Below, in pieces: positions 37,765 to 37,916 of a stretch of 37,916 bases of DNA. Below the pieces are notes generated by a model. The model was not told the DNA's origin. It was given only the letters and a program-made list of their open reading frames with translations, and did no database searches. The position numbers were made by a program, and so were the translations under genes. Position 1 is the first letter of the stretch. Every line of letters starts with the position of its first letter. Source of the stretch: a virus; IMG/VR virus record IMGVR_UViG_3300021960_000208, positions 1 to 37,916 of that record. The stretch is one strand, 5' to 3'.

Positions 37765-37775
37765 CGTTCTATCAA
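37747..37775 (-). promoter_or_regulatory. possible promoter inside the terminator
   Basis: TTGATA (37775-37770) and TATTCT (37752-37747) on the minus strand have an ideal 17-base gap. The -10 hexamer falls in the loop of the hairpin at 37738-37764. It would restart transcription for the Gp88-like gene just after the upstream unit ends. Confidence 0.4.
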
Positions 37776-37916
37776 CCGGCGAAATTCCATAGCATTTTGA
37801 CCGGCGATTTCCGTTCTATGTAGACAGAACGCAATCCGGCGTGCACCGCAAAGAACGTATTCCCGGTTTTCATCCCGTAGCGTTTCTTCGCGGCCCGTTT
37901 CCGGGTTAGGCCCCAC
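37772..37916 (-). CDS. small basic protein, cut by the right window edge
   Basis: Within the window, 47 codons (WGLTRKRAAKKRYGMKTGNT, then FFAVHAGLRSVYIERKSPVK, ending MLWNFAG) run to a TGA at 37774-37772. A terminator follows directly. If position 37916 is joined to position 1, the frame continues without a stop to an ATG at 17-15, giving a 53-residue protein. An internal ATG (residue 15 of the visible part) is an alternative start. The protein is basic with no recognised family. Another frame, 37916-37710, runs through the terminator and is rejected. Confidence 0.6.
   Translation of the reverse strand, partial: WGLTRKRAAKKRYGMKTGNTFFAVHAGLRSVYIERKSPVKMLWNFAG

Noticed and set aside
37710-37916. 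Minus-strand 68-codon frame at the right edge
   Set aside because: It runs through a perfect terminator hairpin, while the adjacent frame ends 7 bases before the hairpin and closes correctly across the window ends.
1-37916. tRNA, integrase, attachment site, phage RNA polymerase, lysogeny repressor
   Set aside because: I looked for each and saw no convincing example. Dyads near 129-151 and 192-228 are not cloverleaf-like.

Overview
The window is a tailed, double-stranded DNA phage genome of the short-tailed (podovirus-like) kind, about 37.9 kb. It is probably complete. The order terminase, portal, scaffold, major capsid, adaptor, nozzle, internal proteins and lysis runs rightward from 730 to 24241. 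A compact leftward block from 37916 to 24260 carries DNA replication, nucleotide supply and accessory genes. The two blocks converge on a strong bidirectional terminator at 24230-24257. No RNA polymerase, integrase, lysogeny repressor or tRNA gene is visible, so I read it as a lytic phage that uses host RNA polymerase. Sigma70-like promoters were found by eye. Base composition is near 50% GC. The host cannot be fixed from sequence; the HigBA remnant, the short basic proteins and the overall gene set recall aquatic alphaproteobacterial phages (inference).

Rightward block: an approximately 710-base control region full of dyad repeats ends in a near-consensus promoter (TTGACA-17-TATACT). Then come terminase small and large subunits, two tiny basic proteins, portal, a tandem pair of paralogous structural proteins, tail fibre, a LamG/SPRY adhesin, a fibre-assembly chaperone, a secreted small protein, a collar-domain protein, three small proteins, scaffold, an SU10-type (DUF5309) capsid protein and a terminator. 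After these follow an SU10-type adaptor, a nozzle/propeller protein, a GNAT-like protein, an internal protein with a C-terminal S74 chaperone, large ejection-type proteins, a GH108 endolysin, a class II holin and two further membrane proteins.

Leftward block (read from right to left): a protein cut by the window edge, a Gp88-like Cys-rich protein, zinc-ribbon and other tiny proteins, a conserved phage protein, a HigB/HigA-derived pair, a DUF6378 protein, T7-like primase-helicase, ThyX, family A DNA polymerase, a gp2.5-like SSB with a GIY-YIG homing endonuclease beside it, a Cas4-like Fe-S nuclease, class Ia ribonucleotide reductase (nrdA, nrdB), a 2OG-Fe(II) oxygenase and a small heat shock protein. 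ThyX and NrdAB supply dNTPs to the Tyr-type Pol A; primase-helicase, SSB and nuclease complete a self-contained replication module. Nearly all genes overlap by TGATG, TAATG or ATGA junctions, which implies translational coupling.

Most notable: (1) a HigA antitoxin whose recognition helix is replaced by nine hexapeptide beta-helix repeats, next to an N-terminally shortened HigB toxin; (2) a 19-bp-phased array of dyad 13-mers in the control region, with an outlying copy beside a possible leftward promoter; (3) an hsp20 leader that can fold like a ROSE-type RNA thermometer; (4) an open reading frame that closes perfectly across the two window ends, indicating a circular or circularly permuted map; (5) many hidden coupled micro-genes of 24-58 codons.
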